From Ursus arctos (taxonomy: Eukaryota > Chordata > Mammalia > Carnivora > Ursidae), in the NCBI RefSeq assembly GCF_023065955.2, contig NW_026622808.1, forward strand, positions 33,988,475-34,052,474: DNA of 64,000 bases. Direction: 5' to 3'. The position numbers and the translations under genes are program-made. Every line of letters begins with the position of its first letter. The stretch's first letter is position 1. Under the pieces are notes generated by a model. That model did not search any database and had not been told where the DNA came from. It saw only the letters and a program-made list of their open reading frames with translations. This document shows positions 46,148 to 57,755 of the stretch, piece by piece.

Positions 46148-46340
46148 GGGGCACCTGGGTGGCACAGCGGTTAAGTGTCTGCCTTCGGCTCAGGGCGTGA
46201 TCCTGGCGTTATGGGATCGAGCCCCACATCAGGCTCCTCCGCTATGAGCCTGCTTCCTCCTCTCCCACTCCCCCTGCTTGTGTTCCCTCTCTTGCTGGCT
46301 GTCTCTATCTCTGTTGAATAAATAAAAATAAATTAAAAAT
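46148..46340 (+). mobile_element. Ursid-type CAN-SINE, sense
   Basis: ggggcacctgggtggcacag, ttcggctcagggcgtgatcc, gctcctccgctatgagcctg, CT block, ataaataaaaataaatt. TSD gattaattag at 46138-46147 and 46341-46350. Confidence 0.96.
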
Positions 46341-46599
46341 GATTAATTAGGGTTCTGAGATTACTTTTATATCATCATTGGGGAATAGTTGTAATAGAAT
46401 AATATAACATTGGAATAGTTGTATGGAAACAGAATGTTAAAATTGGACTGTTTCTGTCCTACATACACTTACATCCTATTTTAAGGCCCAGAACTACCCC
46501 CACTACCACCCACATACAAGATATGTTAAGAAACTGTGAAGCATGTTTGGTTAGCATAGGTCAATTTAATGAAATATGTGTAACATTTGTCTACTAAAA

Positions 46600-47050
46600 A
46601 CTATAAAATATTACTGAAAAATTAAAGAAAACCTAAATAAATGGAGCAAGAAGTCATGCTTATGGAATGGCAAACTCAATTTTGTTAAGATACCCATTCA
46701 CTCCAAAATTAATACATGCACCAACACAGTAACAAGCAAAATTTCAGCAGGCATTTTTTGATAGAATCATCAAACTTTACATCAGAAACCAGGGATGTAC
46801 TGTATGGTGACTAACATAATATAATAAAAAAAATTAAAAAAAAAGAAATTGATTACATTGATTCTACAGTATATATGCAAATGTAAATGGCTGGAGTATC
46901 CAAAGCAAACTTGAGGAAGAACCAAGTTGGAGGTCTTTGTATATGTGATTTCAAGACTAACTGTCAAGTATAATAATCAAGACAAAAGGTATTGACAAAA
47001 GGATAAGGCATATACATTAGTGAAATAGAGACAGTACCTAGCTAAATATG
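46600..47050 (+). mobile_element. Ancient L1 ORF2 fragment, sense
   Basis: Nucleotide phrases aaactcaattttgttaagat, tttcagcaggcattttttga and, after the tail insertion, aaccaagttggaggtctttg and taataatcaagacaaaaggt match the old L1 ORF2 C-terminal region in order. No open frame survives. Confidence 0.72.
46763..46842 (+). mobile_element. Tail-only L1 insertion
   Basis: About 80 bp of young L1: atcatcaaactttacatcag, gatgtactgtatggtgacta, A-rich tail. It lies inside the ancient L1 ORF2 fragment. Confidence 0.9.
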
Positions 47051-47079
47051 GTCAATTAGTTTTTTTCATTATTTGTATA

Positions 47080-47462
47080 TTTAAAATGAAGATTGTGTGT
47101 AATTTAAGGAGTGCAACATGATGATTCAATACATACATAGTTGGTGAAATGAGTACTAGAGGCAACCTCATTAACATGTCACCTCCTCCCCACGTAGTTA
47201 CCATTCTTTGTGTGTGATGAGTGTCCCTGAAATGTACTCTCTCAGTGTATTTTTAGTAATCAATGCAGTATTATTAAGTATAGTCATCATGTCTGTAATT
47301 AGATCTCTGGATTATTCATCCTATGTAACTGCAAATTCGTAACCTTTGAGCAGCATCTTCCCATTTCCTCAGCCGCTGGTACCACTGATCTGCTCTCTGC
47401 TTCTGTAAATTATACTTTTTTTTTTAGATTCTGTATATGTTATATAAAAATATATTTTAAAA

Positions 47463-47502
<40 letters not shown>

Positions 47503-47880
47503 TGTAATACCTATGTAATCCTAAAAGATATACGTTTGGGTGTGTACATGGTTAAAATTACTCTGTACATACTTTTCTACAACTTCCTTTTATTTTCTCC
47601 CTCAATAGTATGTTTTCACATTTATTCGTGTTGTATTTTTTTATGTTGTATTAGTCGTCGTTCATTTAATGATTATATAGTATTCCTTGTGATTATGCCG
47701 TATTTATCCATTCCACTGTTGGTTGACATTAAGATTAATTCAAGTTTTTTGGTTTTTTTTTTTTTCCCATGTTCAGGAGTGAGACTGGTCTATAATTTTC
47801 CTTTCTCCAGTGGACTTGGTCTGGTTTTGGTATCAAGATTATGCTAACAATATAAAATGAATTGGAGAGTTTTCTCTCTC
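47080..47880 (-). mobile_element. Ancient L1M, antisense
   Basis: 3' region (tgattcaatacatacatagt, gttaccattctttgtgtgtg, catcttcccatttcctcagc) continuing with tgccgtatttatccattcca and, at about 47770, ORF2-like gagactggtctataattttc. A TG microsatellite lies within. Further pieces (48445-48935, 49298-49546) may belong to the same old antisense element. Confidence 0.65.
47464..47501. repeat. (TG)n microsatellite
   Basis: About 18 uninterrupted tg units. Confidence 0.97.
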
Positions 47881-48443
47881 TATTTATTTATTTATTAATA
47901 ATAATATTTTTTATTGTATTATGTTAGTCACCATACAGTACATCCCTAGTTTTTGATGCAAATTTCCATGATTCGTTACTTGCGTATAACACCCAGTGCA
48001 CCATGCAATATGTGCCCTCCTTAATGCCCATCACTGGCCTATCCCATTCCCCCACCCCCCTCCCCTCTGAAGCCTTCAGTTTGTTTCCCAGAGTCCATAG
48101 TCTCTCATGGTTCATTCCCCCTTCTGTTTACCCCCCCTTTCTTCTTCACCTTTCTTCTCCTACCAATCTTCCTACTTCTTATGTTCCGTAAATGAATGAA
48201 ACCATATGATAATTGTCTTTCTCTGCTTGATTTATTTTGCTTAGCATTATCTCCTCCAGTCCCATCCATGTTGCTGCAAATGTTGGTGATCGTTCTTTCT
48301 GATGGCTGAGTAATATCCCATGGTATATATGGACAACATCTTCTTAATCCAGTCATCTGTTGAAGGGCATCTCAGCTCCTTCCACAATTTAGCTATTGTG
48401 GACAATGCTGCTATGAACATTGGGGTGCATATGGCCCTTCTCT
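47881..48443 (-). mobile_element. 5'-truncated young L1, antisense
   Basis: T/A-rich tail, then reverse-strand 3' UTR (gttagtcaccatacagtaca) and ORF2 end, stopping at atggcccttctct. TSD unclear because both flanks are T/C-rich. It lies within old antisense L1 sequence. Confidence 0.93.
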
Positions 48444-48663
48444 TTTTTTATTTTCTAAAAAAATTTGTGTAAGATTGTGATTACCTGTTTCTTGAATATT
48501 TGATAGAACTAACCTTTAAACTAGGATAGTGTTTTCTTCATGAGATGAGTTTTTAAATTACTGATTCCATTTCTCTAATGATTTTGGAATCATTCAGGAT
48601 TTTGGGGGTCATTTTTGAGAATTTCTTTGTTCTAGGAATTTTTCTGTCTCACTTAAGTTTTTA

Positions 48664-48716
48664 TTTTTATTTTTTAAAATTGTTTATTATGTTATGTTAG
48701 TTACCATACAGTACAT
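48664..48716 (-). mobile_element. Minimal L1 insertion (about 53 bp)
   Basis: Between exact TSDs cacttaagttttta (48650-48663 and 48717-48730) lies only a T/A-rich tail and about 25 bases of the reverse-strand L1 3' end (gttagttaccatacagtaca). Confidence 0.9.
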
Positions 48717-48935
48717 CACTTAAGTTTTTAATGGTAAAGACATAAATTGCCTTCTGCAATAGATACTTCCTGTTTTTGTTCCTAATATTCTTTGTTTTTG
48801 CCACCTTATTCATCTCACTCAGACTTGCCAGAGGTTTGTCTATTTAATTTTTAAATTTTTTATTTTAATTTTTTTCAAGACAGACATTTCTTTATTCAAG
48901 GTGGTCTCTTAGTCTTTGAATATTTTTTGTCTTAA

Positions 48936-49104
48936 TAATATTTTTTTAAATTTATTATGTTAGTCACCATATCGTACATTAGTTTTTGATGTAGTGTTCC
49001 ATGATTCATTGTTTGCGTATAACACCCAGTGCTCCATGCAATATGTGCCCTCCTTAATACCCATCACCAGCCTAGCCCAATCCCCCCCCGAAACGCTCAG
49101 TTTA
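48936..49104 (-). mobile_element. L1 3' UTR fragment, antisense
   Basis: atgttagtcaccatatcgta, gttccatgattcattgtttg, caccagcctagcccaatccc, ending at gctcagttt, where the next SINE's T-rich tail begins. Confidence 0.9.
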
Positions 49105-49298
49105 ATTTTTTTAAAGATATATTTATTTGAGAGACAGAGAGAGTGTGAGTGGGGAAGGAGCAGAGGAAGAGAGAGAATCTTAAGCAGCCTCCCTGTTGAG
49201 CTCAGAGCCTGACTCGGGTCCTGATCTCATGAGCCTGAGATCATGACCTGGGCTAAAATCAAGAATTGGATGCTCGACTGAGCCACCCAGGCACCCCT
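49105..49298 (-). mobile_element. CAN-SINE, antisense
   Basis: On the minus strand: ggggtgcctgggtggctcag ... tgagatcaggacccgagtc ... aaatatatctttaaaaaaatt. It abuts the L1 fragment directly. Confidence 0.93.
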
Positions 49299-49563
49299 GT
49301 ATTTTAGTAACCTTTTCAGGCAATATCTTTTGGTTTTGCTAACCCTCAATCATAGTCTCATTTTCCATTTATTTATGTTCTTGTTTTTATTTCCTTCAAC
49401 ATTTTTTTGTGGGTTTAACCAGTTTTTCTTTTTCCAGCTTACACAGTTGGACATACAGCTCATTTTAAAAAAATTATTTCTTTAGACCTGTGTAGTCTGC
49501 TATTTAATGAGCCATGGGTTTTTGATTACATTTGTGAGTTCTAGAAATTCTTTGGTTACTTTT

Positions 49564-50067
49564 AAAAGTTTTAATTTAATTCCAGTTAGTTAACATACAC
49601 TGTTGTATTAGTTTCTGGTGTACAATATAGTAATTTAGCACTTCCATAAATTACCCTGTGCTTATCCAAGTGCACTCCTTAATCTCCATCATCTATTAAC
49701 CCATCCACTCCACCCACTTCCCCTCTAGTAACCATTTTGTTCTCTATAATTAAGAGTCTGATGGCTAAAATCAGCAACAACAGAACAACAGGTGTTGGTG
49801 AATATGTGGAGAAAAAGGAACACCTGTGCACTGTTGGTAGGAATGCAAACTGGTATGGCTATTGTGGAAAACAGTATGGAGGTTCCTCTGAAAGTTAAAA
49901 ATAGAACTACCTTATGATCTAGCAATTGAAATACTAGGTATTTACCCAAAGAATATAAGAACACTAATTCAAAAGTGATATATGCACCCTGATGTTTATA
50001 GAAACATTATTTATAATTGTCAAGATATGGAAGTAGCCCGTGTCCATTGATGAATGGATAAAGAATA

Positions 50068-50159
<92 letters not shown>

Positions 50160-50376
50160 GAGTGTATACACACACACACACACATATATACACATGGTGA
50201 AATATTATTCAGCCATAAAAAAGAACGAAATCTTGCCATTTACGACATGGATGGAGTAGAGGGTATTGTGCTAAGTGAAATAAGTCAATCGGAGAAAGGC
50301 AAATGCCATGTGATTTCGCTCATGTGGAACTTAAGAAACAAAACAAGCAAAGGGAAAATAATGAGAGACAAATCAA
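49564..50376 (-). mobile_element. Older L1 with 5' inversion and internal microsatellite
   Basis: TSD aattctttggttactttt (about 49547-49564) and aattctttggttattttt (about 50378-50395). Bases 49565-49758 are reverse-strand older L1 3' UTR (agtttctggtgtacaatata); from 49759 the strand switches to forward ORF2 (atggctaaaatcagcaacaa) up to 50376. The forward part contains the TA/CA repeat tract. Confidence 0.88.
50072..50196. repeat. Compound (TG)(TA)(CA)(TA)(CA) microsatellite
   Basis: Alternating purine-pyrimidine sequence for about 125 bp: tgtgtg, about 18 ta units, about 8 ca, about 8 ta, about 12 ca, a short break (agagtgta), then ca and ta again. Long open frames on both strands here (50040-50474 plus, 50239-49964 minus) are repeat artefacts. 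Confidence 0.96.
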
Positions 50377-50395
50377 GAATTCTTTGGTTATTTTT

Positions 50396-50724
50396 TAAGT
50401 CTGCCTGGTTAATTTTTACAGCCTTTTCTTCTTGGTATTTACTGTACCCATTTATTTCTTTAAACATATTGTAGATACACATTTAATATTCTGTGTTTGA
50501 TCATTTCAGTCTTCAGTTTTTGTTGTTCTGATTTAGTTGTCTTTTTATTTGCCGACTCATATTTGCTTATTTTAATCCTGGTTTTGGTGTTTTTTTTATT
50601 TTGAGCTAACGTTCTTTGGAGCTCTAACTCTAGGAATTCTTTAAAGCTAGGGTTAAAACATTTCTCTGAGAAAATTTGTATTTGTTTTTGCCAAGTTCTT
50701 GGGGTATTAACTAACTGGAAACGT
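50396..50724. other. Intronic sequence without a gene
   Basis: T-rich sequence, possibly old antisense L1, not confidently assigned. Confidence 0.4.
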
Positions 50725-51968
50725 TAAAATTTAGATTGAGGTTTCTTGGTAGGAATTGCATTAAATGTGTGGATTGCTTTGGGTAGTATAGACATTTTAA
50801 AAATATTTATTCTTCCAGTTGATGAGCATGGAATGTTTTTCCATTTCTTTGTGTCCTCTTCCATTTCTTTTGTCAGTGTCTTATAGTTTTTAGAGTACAA
50901 ATCTTTTACCTCTTTGGTTAGGTTTATTCCTGGATATCTTATGGTTTTGGTTTGCTGTGGTGACCAAGATAGTATGATACTGGCACAAAAATTGACATAT
51001 AGATCAATGGAACAGAATAGAAAACCCAGGAAGGAATCCAACTACATAGTAAATTAATCTTCGGCAAAGCAGGAAAAAGTATCCACTATGAAAAAGAGTC
51101 TCTTCAACAAATAGTGTTGGGAAAACTGGGCAGCAACATGCAAAAGAATGAAAGTAGACCATTTTTTACACCATACACAAACCAAATTCAAAATGAATGA
51201 AAGATCTAAATATGAGACAGGAAACCATTAAAATCCTAGAGAACACAGGCAGTAAGTAACCTCTTTGACACCAGCCAGCCATAGCAACTTCTTTCTGGGT
51301 ATGTCTCCTTTGGCAAGGGAAACAAAAGCAAAAATAAACTATTGGGACTTCATCAAAAGAAAAAGCTTCTTGTACAGAAGGAAACCATCAGCAAAACTAA
51401 AAGGCAGCCTTTGGAATGCAAGAATATATTTGCAAATGACATACCTGATAAAGGGTTAGTATCCAAAATATATAAAGGACTTATAAAACTCAAGACCTAG
51501 AAGACAAATAATCCAGTTTAAAAATGGGCAGAAGACATGAATAGACATTTTTGCCAAAACTGATGGCCAATAGACACATGAAAGATGCTCAACATCCCTG
51601 ATCGTTAGGGAAATACAAATCAAAACTGCAGTGAGATATCACTTCACACCAGTCAGAATGGCTAATATAACAACACAAGAAACAACAGGTGTTGGTGAGG
51701 ATGTAGAGAAAGGGGAATCCTCTTTCACTGTTGGTAGGAATGCAAGCTGGTGCGGCCACTCTGCAAAACAGTATGGAGGTTCCTCAAAGGTTAAAAATAG
51801 AACTACCCTATGATCTAGCAATTGCACTACTGTATTTACCCAAAAATGTAAAAATACTAATTCAAAGAGATACTTGTACCCCAATGTTTATAGCAACATT
51901 ATCAACAACAGCCAAATTATGGAAACAGCCCAAGTGTCCATTGACTGACGAATGCATAAAGAAGGTAT

Positions 51969-52022
51969 GGGGTGTGTGTGTGTGTGTGTGTGTGTGTCTG
52001 TGTGTCTGTGTGTCTGTGTGTA
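51969..52022. repeat. (TG)n microsatellite with TCTG variants
   Basis: About 13 tg units then three tgtgtc-type units, inside the older L1 ORF2 region. Confidence 0.95.
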
Positions 52023-52057
52023 TAAAATGGAATATTAGCCATTAAGAAGAACAAAAT

Positions 52058-52128
52058 CATGGAACTTAACATCGAAAACTAGGGATGTACTGTATGGTGA
52101 CTAACATAATATAATAAAAGAAAAAAAA
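52058..52128 (+). mobile_element. Tail-only L1 insertion
   Basis: catggaacttaacatcgaaa, gatgtactgtatggtgacta, aataaaagaaaaaaaa, inside the older L1 ORF2. A short non-L1 stretch (tgccagaaggggg) follows the tail before ORF2 sequence resumes. Confidence 0.88.
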
Positions 52129-52200
52129 TGCCAGAAGGGGGAAAAAAGAATGAAATTTTGCACTAGCAATGACATAGATGGAGCTAAAGTGTATTATGCT

Positions 52201-52421
52201 GGGCGCCTGGGTAGCGCAGTCGTTAAAGCGTCTGCCTTCGGCTCAGGGCGTGATCCTGGCATACCGGGATCGAGTCCCACATCAGGCTCCTCCGCTATGA
52301 GCCTGCTTCTTCCTCTCCCACTCCCCCTGCTGTGTTCCCTCTCTCGCTGGCTGTCTCTCTGTCACATAAATAAATAAAATCTTTAAAAAAAAATAAAAAA
52401 ATAAAATCTCTTTAAAAAAAA
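52201..52421 (+). mobile_element. Ursid-type CAN-SINE nested in older L1
   Basis: gggcgcctgggtagcgcagt, ttcggctcagggcgtgatcc, gctcctccgctatgagcctg, CT block, ataaataaaatctttaaaaa with a partly duplicated tail. Exact 16-bp TSD taaagtgtattatgct at 52185-52200 and 52422-52437. Confidence 0.97.
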
Positions 52422-52768
52422 TAAAGTGTATTATGCTAAGCGAAATAAGTCAGAGAAAGACAAATACCATATGATTTCCTCATATGTGGAATTTAAGAAA
52501 TGAAACAGATGAACATGGGGGGAAAAAAGAGAAGCAAACCATAAATAGACTCTTAACTATAAAGAACACACTGATGGTTACCAAAAGGGAGGTGGGTGTG
52601 GGGATGCATGAAATAGGTGAAGGGGTTTAAGAGTGCACTTGCTGTGATGAGCACTGGTTGTTGTATGGAAGTATTGAATCACTATATCGTATACCAGAAT
52701 GTAATATTACCCTGTATGTTAACTAACTGGAATTTAAATAAAAACTTAAAAAATTTTAGTTTGGGGTT

Positions 52769-54607
52769 TCTTAGCCTGTAGCAGTAGAGTGGATTCCCTT
52801 CTCAGACCCATGGGAGTGCTTATTTGTAGTTAGTATTCTTTTTTGTGCCTCATTCCATCCATAGCCAAGGCTGAGACACATACCTCGCCCTGTGTCTCTC
52901 TCTGCATAGTGGGATTTGTTTCCTCCTAATTTATTCACTGAGGGTATCTGCCTTCTAGAATCCTAGCCTTCCAGGGTTTGATCCCACCTTCCAACTAGCT
53001 CTGGCCTAAGATACTTGGCTAACACCCAGGGATTGGCTGATGCCCCCAGAGTAAGTGCAGATGCAATGACAAATTCTCCGTATTTTGATATTATAGTAGT
53101 TTCTGGCTTTACTTTCTTATGCAATCAGCCATATACTAGATGTTTTGTTTTCATTTTGATGTTATTTATTATTCATAGGTTTTATGTTATGTGAAAGGGT
53201 TATTTCTGATTTGTGATAGTGATACATTTTAGAGTAAGTGTTCTATGCTTCTGAAAGCTTCTGTTTCTTCTTTAAAACAGCTCTCCCCAAGAGTCCCCTT
53301 CCCTTAACAAAAATCAACCATTTATTGATGGTCTTTATGGACTCAATGCTGTTTATACATTTACAGCCATTTTCTACTCATAGCAGCCTTGTAAGATGGC
53401 ATTAACATTCTTACTTTATCCTCTGGTAAATCGCACAGCTAGGAAGTTACTTAAGGTGAATTGGTAACATACTACCTCCCTTTTTCTTCCTCTCGCAGAT
53501 TTTACTGGATGGGAGTTGATGGGTGAACAAATCTGAGGTATTCTTTTTTGCCTCAAGCCTTGTCTCTAACCTAATCCCAGAAAGATTCACTGTATTTTTA
53601 CATTGTAAAAGTCATCCTTGTTACTTCCCCATATTTGACTTCATGCGAGTTCACAAATAAAACACCAGTATCTTCTTGCGATATGAATTCTTTATGGACT
53701 ACATAATGTCTTTCACTTTAACTTTAAACCAGTTTAGGGCAGTATCAGAGTAAAAATGACATTGACATATTGATCCACTGGTAAACATTTGTCCAGATCT
53801 ATGTCAGTAGAACAATGGATGTAAAAGATTAAAGATGTATTATTTTGTCTAATCTGCTGTTAGAGCTTTTCCTTCATTCATATTAGGGTCACTAAGGCTG
53901 TTTGGGTTGTCATATAATTCTCTAATGGTAGTAATCCATAATTTTAATAAGAATGTTCTAAACTGTTGCCCTCATTTAAAACAATCTTGAGAAAGAACAC
54001 TGTTTATGAAAACTATGAGGGGTTACACAGTTCTAAAAGAAGACTGAGAAAAATGAAACCTAGGATCTCATTACTGCTGTAATGCTTTAACACTTGATTC
54101 CACCGTACTTACCCTTGGATACTATTATGAACTGTGGCAGTTATATCACAGCATTCATTTCTAACATTCGGTAAAAATGCAGTTTCTGTGAGAAAGGGCA
54201 TCCTCCTGTTTAAATGTAGTTTGGGCTGAGTTATTAGGCTTCATTAAAGCATGGTTTCAGTAGAAGTGCATTTAATATTTCAGGCAGACAATGAAGGATT
54301 GGCCAGGAAGCTTAAGTTCTCTCAGAGGCAGCCCCAGTGGGGTTGCATGTCCTCTTTGGAGAGCATTGGGTGGGCAAGTTATACCCAAGGACATTCTTTC
54401 AGTGAGACATAACCACCTCTGAGGCTTGCTTTGTAAATTTGAGTTACAACACCAGTATATTTAAAAAGCTTAAAATATTATAATACTTTCCTATTTCCTG
54501 GGAAATGTTTTTACCTAACAGGAGCTGAAAGTGATTATTTCAGGTATGAAATGTAAGGATCAAAAACTTGGAGGAACACAGCAGTTTAAAACTGGTTCAA
54601 CGGGGGG
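52769..54607. other. Intronic sequence; MIR relic at 53315-53465
   Basis: Bases 53315-53465 (catttattgatggtctttat, cttactttatcctctggtaa, cacagctaggaagttactta) read as a MIR on the minus strand. Elsewhere there is no gene and no young repeat; 54230-54600 looks unique. Confidence 0.6.
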
Positions 54608-54841
54608 TCATCAAAGGAGGAATGAAGCATGAGAGACTATGGACTCTGAGAAACAAACTGAGGGCTTCAGAGGGGGGTGGGGGAATGGGATAGGCTGGTG
54701 ATGGGTAGTAAGGAGGGCACGTATTGCATGGTGCACTGGGTGTTATACGCAACTAATGAATCATTGAACTTTACGTCAAAAACCAGGGATGTACTGTATG
54801 GTGACTAACATAATATAATAAAAAAATATTATTTAAAAAAA
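54608..54841 (+). mobile_element. L1 3' UTR fragment, sense
   Basis: ggaatgaagcatgagagact, gcatggtgcactgggtgtta, gatgtactgtatggtgacta, aataaaaaaatattattt and an A tail. No clear TSD. Confidence 0.92.
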
Positions 54842-55481
54842 GGGTATAAATCTTTGTTTCTTTCTCAAAAGACTAAATTGGGGGCTAAGGAATTCTGTTA
54901 TTATTGTTCATAGAAAAGAGTATTTCCAAGAAAGCAGATGTCTGCTTTTCTCAAAATTCTCTCCTAGAGAAGGACCCATTTTTTTTAAAAAAACCCTGCT
55001 TTTAGAAGCTACATATATTTTCTTGCTGTTATCCTTACTACCAGCTCTAAATAATGACTGATGTATATGTGCTGTTAGCTTCTCCATGCCTTCTGAGGAT
55101 GATGACACTTGTGCTGTGAATTATCATTTCAAATCGGTATTTACTCATTCATGGGACTTCACCCAACCCACAGCTGAGCCTGCTTTGACTGTGATTCTGA
55201 CTTTTTACTGAGGACAGCTGCATATTTCCTATGCTCTACTTTTTTTTTTTTGTTTAGCCTGTCAGTTCATCAGCCACTGTTCTATTTGTATTTTGTTAGA
55301 ATTAAAAAAAAATTTTTAAAAAGCAGAACATGATTATATTTCAATATATAACTTTTGTACAACCAAAAAGTAAAACATCACAGTAAAATGCTGGCGAGAA
55401 AATGTAGTATTTCATGTGCAATGTATGGCAAATGTTTAACATCCTTATACATAAATGATCTCTTAGAAACTAGTAACAAAC
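54842..55481. other. Intronic sequence without a gene
   Basis: Mixed to AT-rich, with homopolymer T and A runs. Short minus frame 55108-54908 has no support. Confidence 0.55.
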
Positions 55482-55494
55482 ACACTAATATTTA

Positions 55495-57742
55495 TTTATT
55501 TTATTTATTTTTTATAATGATATTTTTTATTATAATAAATTTTAAATTATATTATGTTAGTCACCATACAGTACATCCCTGGTTTTTGATGTAAAGTTCT
55601 ATGATTCATTAGTTGCGTATAACACCCAGTGCACCATGCAGTACGTGCCCTCCTTACTACCCATCACCAGCCTATCCCATTCCCCCAGCCCCCTCCCTTC
55701 TGAAGCCCTCAGTTTGTTTCCCAGAGTCCATAGTCTCTCATGCTTCATTCCCACTTCTGATTACCCCCCCTTTCTTCTTCCCTTTCTTCTCCTACTGATC
55801 TTCCTAGTTCTTATGTTCCATAGATGAGAGAAACCATGTGATAATTGTCTTTCTCTGCTTGACTTATTTCACTTAGCATTATCTCCTCCAGTGCCGTCCA
55901 TGTTGCAGCAAATGTTGAGAAATCGTTCTTTTTGATAGCTGAGTAATATTCCATTGTATATATGGACCACATCTTCTTAATCCAGTCATTTGTTGAACGG
56001 CAACTCTGCTATGAACATTGGGGTGCATATGGCCCTTCTCTTCACTACGCCTGTATCTTTGGGGTAAATACCCAGTAGTGCAATTACTGGATCATAAGGT
56101 AGCTCAATTTTTAACTTTTTAAGGGACCTCCACACTGTTTTCCAGAGTGGCTGTACCAACCTGCATTCCCACCAACAATGTAGGAGGGATCCCCTTTCTC
56201 CACATCCTCTCCAGCAATTGTTGTTTCTTGCCTTGTCAATTTTTGCCATTCTAACTGGCATAAGGTGGTACCTTAGTGTGGTTTTGATTTGAATTTCCCT
56301 GATGGCTAATGATTTAGAACATTTTTTCATGTGTCTGTTAGCCATTTGTATGTCTTCATTGGAAAAGTATCTGCTCATATCTTCTGCCCATTTTATGATT
56401 TATTTATTTGTTTCTTGTGTATTGAGTTTGAGAAGTTCTTTGTAGATCTTGGATACCAGTCTTTTATCTGTAGTGTCGTTTGCAGCTATCTTCTCCCATT
56501 CCGTGGGCTGCCTCTTAGTTTTTTTGACTGTTTCCTTGGCTGTGCGGAAGGTTCTTATCTTGATGAAGTCCCACAAGTTCATTTTTTCTTTTGTTTCTCT
56601 TGCCTTTGGAGATGTGTCATGAAAAAGGTTGCTGTGGCCAATGTCATAGAGGTTGCTGCCTATGCTCTCCTCCAGGATTTTGATGGATTCCTGTCTCATA
56701 TTGAGGTCTTTCATCCATTTGGAGTTTATCTTCGTGTATGGTGTGAGAGAGCGGTCAAGTTTCATTCTTTTGCATGTAGCTGTCCAATTTTCCCAGCACC
56801 ATTAATTGAAGAGACTGTCTTTTTCCCACCTAATGTTTTTTCCTGCTTTATCAAAGATTAGTTGCCCAAAGAACCGAGGGTCCATTTCTTGGTTCTCTAT
56901 TCTGTTCCATTGGTCTATGTGTCTGTTTTTGTGCAAGTACTGTGCTGTCTTTGTGATCACAGCTTTGTAGTACAGCTCGAAATCTGGCATTGTGATGCCC
57001 CCAGCTTTGTTTTTCCTTTTCAACAATTCTTTGGCGATTCGTGGCCTTTTCTGGTTCCACTCAAATTTAAGGGCTGTTTGTTCCAGTTCTTTGAAAAATG
57101 TCATTGGTATTTTGATCGGGATAGCATTGAAAGTGTAGATTGCTCTGGGTAGCATGGACATTTTAACTATGTTAATTCTTCTGATCCATGAGCATGGAGT
57201 ATTTTTCCATTTTTGTTTCTTCTTCAGTGTCTTTCAAGAGTGATTTGTAGTTTCTAGAATATAGATCCTTTACGTATCTGGTTAAGTTAATTCCTAGATA
57301 ACGTATGATTTTTGGTGCTATTATAAATGGAATGGATTCCCTAATTTCTCTTTCTTCAGTCTCATTGTTCGTGTATAGAAATGCAACTGATTTCTGAGCA
57401 TTGATTTTGTATCCCCTCACATTACTGAATTGCTCTATAAGTTCTCGTAGTTTGGGGGTGGATTCTTTTGGGTTTTCCATATAGAGTATCATGTCATCTG
57501 TGAGGAGAGACAGTTTGACTTCTTCTTTGCCGATTTGGATACTTTTTATCCCTTTTTGTTGTCTGATTGCTGTTGCAAGGACTTCTAGTACTAAATTGAA
57601 TAATAGTGGCGAGAGTGGGCATCCTTGTCATGTTCCTGATCTTAAGGGAAAGGCTTCCAGCTTTTCCCCATTGAGAAGGATATTTGCTGTAGGCTTTGCA
57701 TAGATGGTTTTTACGAGATTGAGGAATGTACCCTCTATCCCT
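55495..57742 (-). mobile_element. 5'-truncated young L1 (2.2 kb), antisense
   Basis: TSD acactaatattta (55482-55494) and acactcatattta (57743-57755). From the A tail (as T/A) through 3' UTR and ORF2 to a truncation within the reverse transcriptase gene (caaggacttctagtactaaa near 57580). A deletion of about 45 bp near 56000 removes ORF2 codons (gaacggcaactctgctatga where other copies are longer). Confidence 0.95.
55986..57492 (-). pseudogene. L1 ORF2 C-terminal half, fragmented
   Basis: Successive minus frames: 57492-57172 ([40 protein letters not shown]), 57161-56802 ([35 protein letters not shown]), 56765-56400 ([20 protein letters not shown]), 56378-55986 ([20 protein letters not shown]). 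Frame breaks occur near 57165 (lost coding between SMLMDQKN and MSMLP), 56800 and 56390. The reverse transcriptase N-terminal motifs are missing. Confidence 0.9.
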
Positions 57743-57755
57743 ACACTCATATTTA

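Larger units (their letters stand above)
50728..52750 (+). mobile_element. Older carnivore L1 with 5' inversion, sense
   Basis: Bases 50728-50958 are reverse-strand ORF2 (minus frame with [20 protein letters not shown]); from about 50959 forward-strand ORF2 runs to the older-type 3' UTR (gaacacactgatggttacca, taactaactggaatttaaat) and tail at about 52750. A partly matching flank (aaatttagattgaggtttct and attttagtttggggtttctt) is probably an aged TSD. Nested inside: a TG repeat, a tail-only L1 and a SINE. Confidence 0.85.

Noticed and set aside
50040..50474. 144-codon + frame and 91-codon minus frame rich in Tyr/Ile/Thr/His
   Set aside because: Both are translations of the TA/CA microsatellite and adjacent inverted L1.
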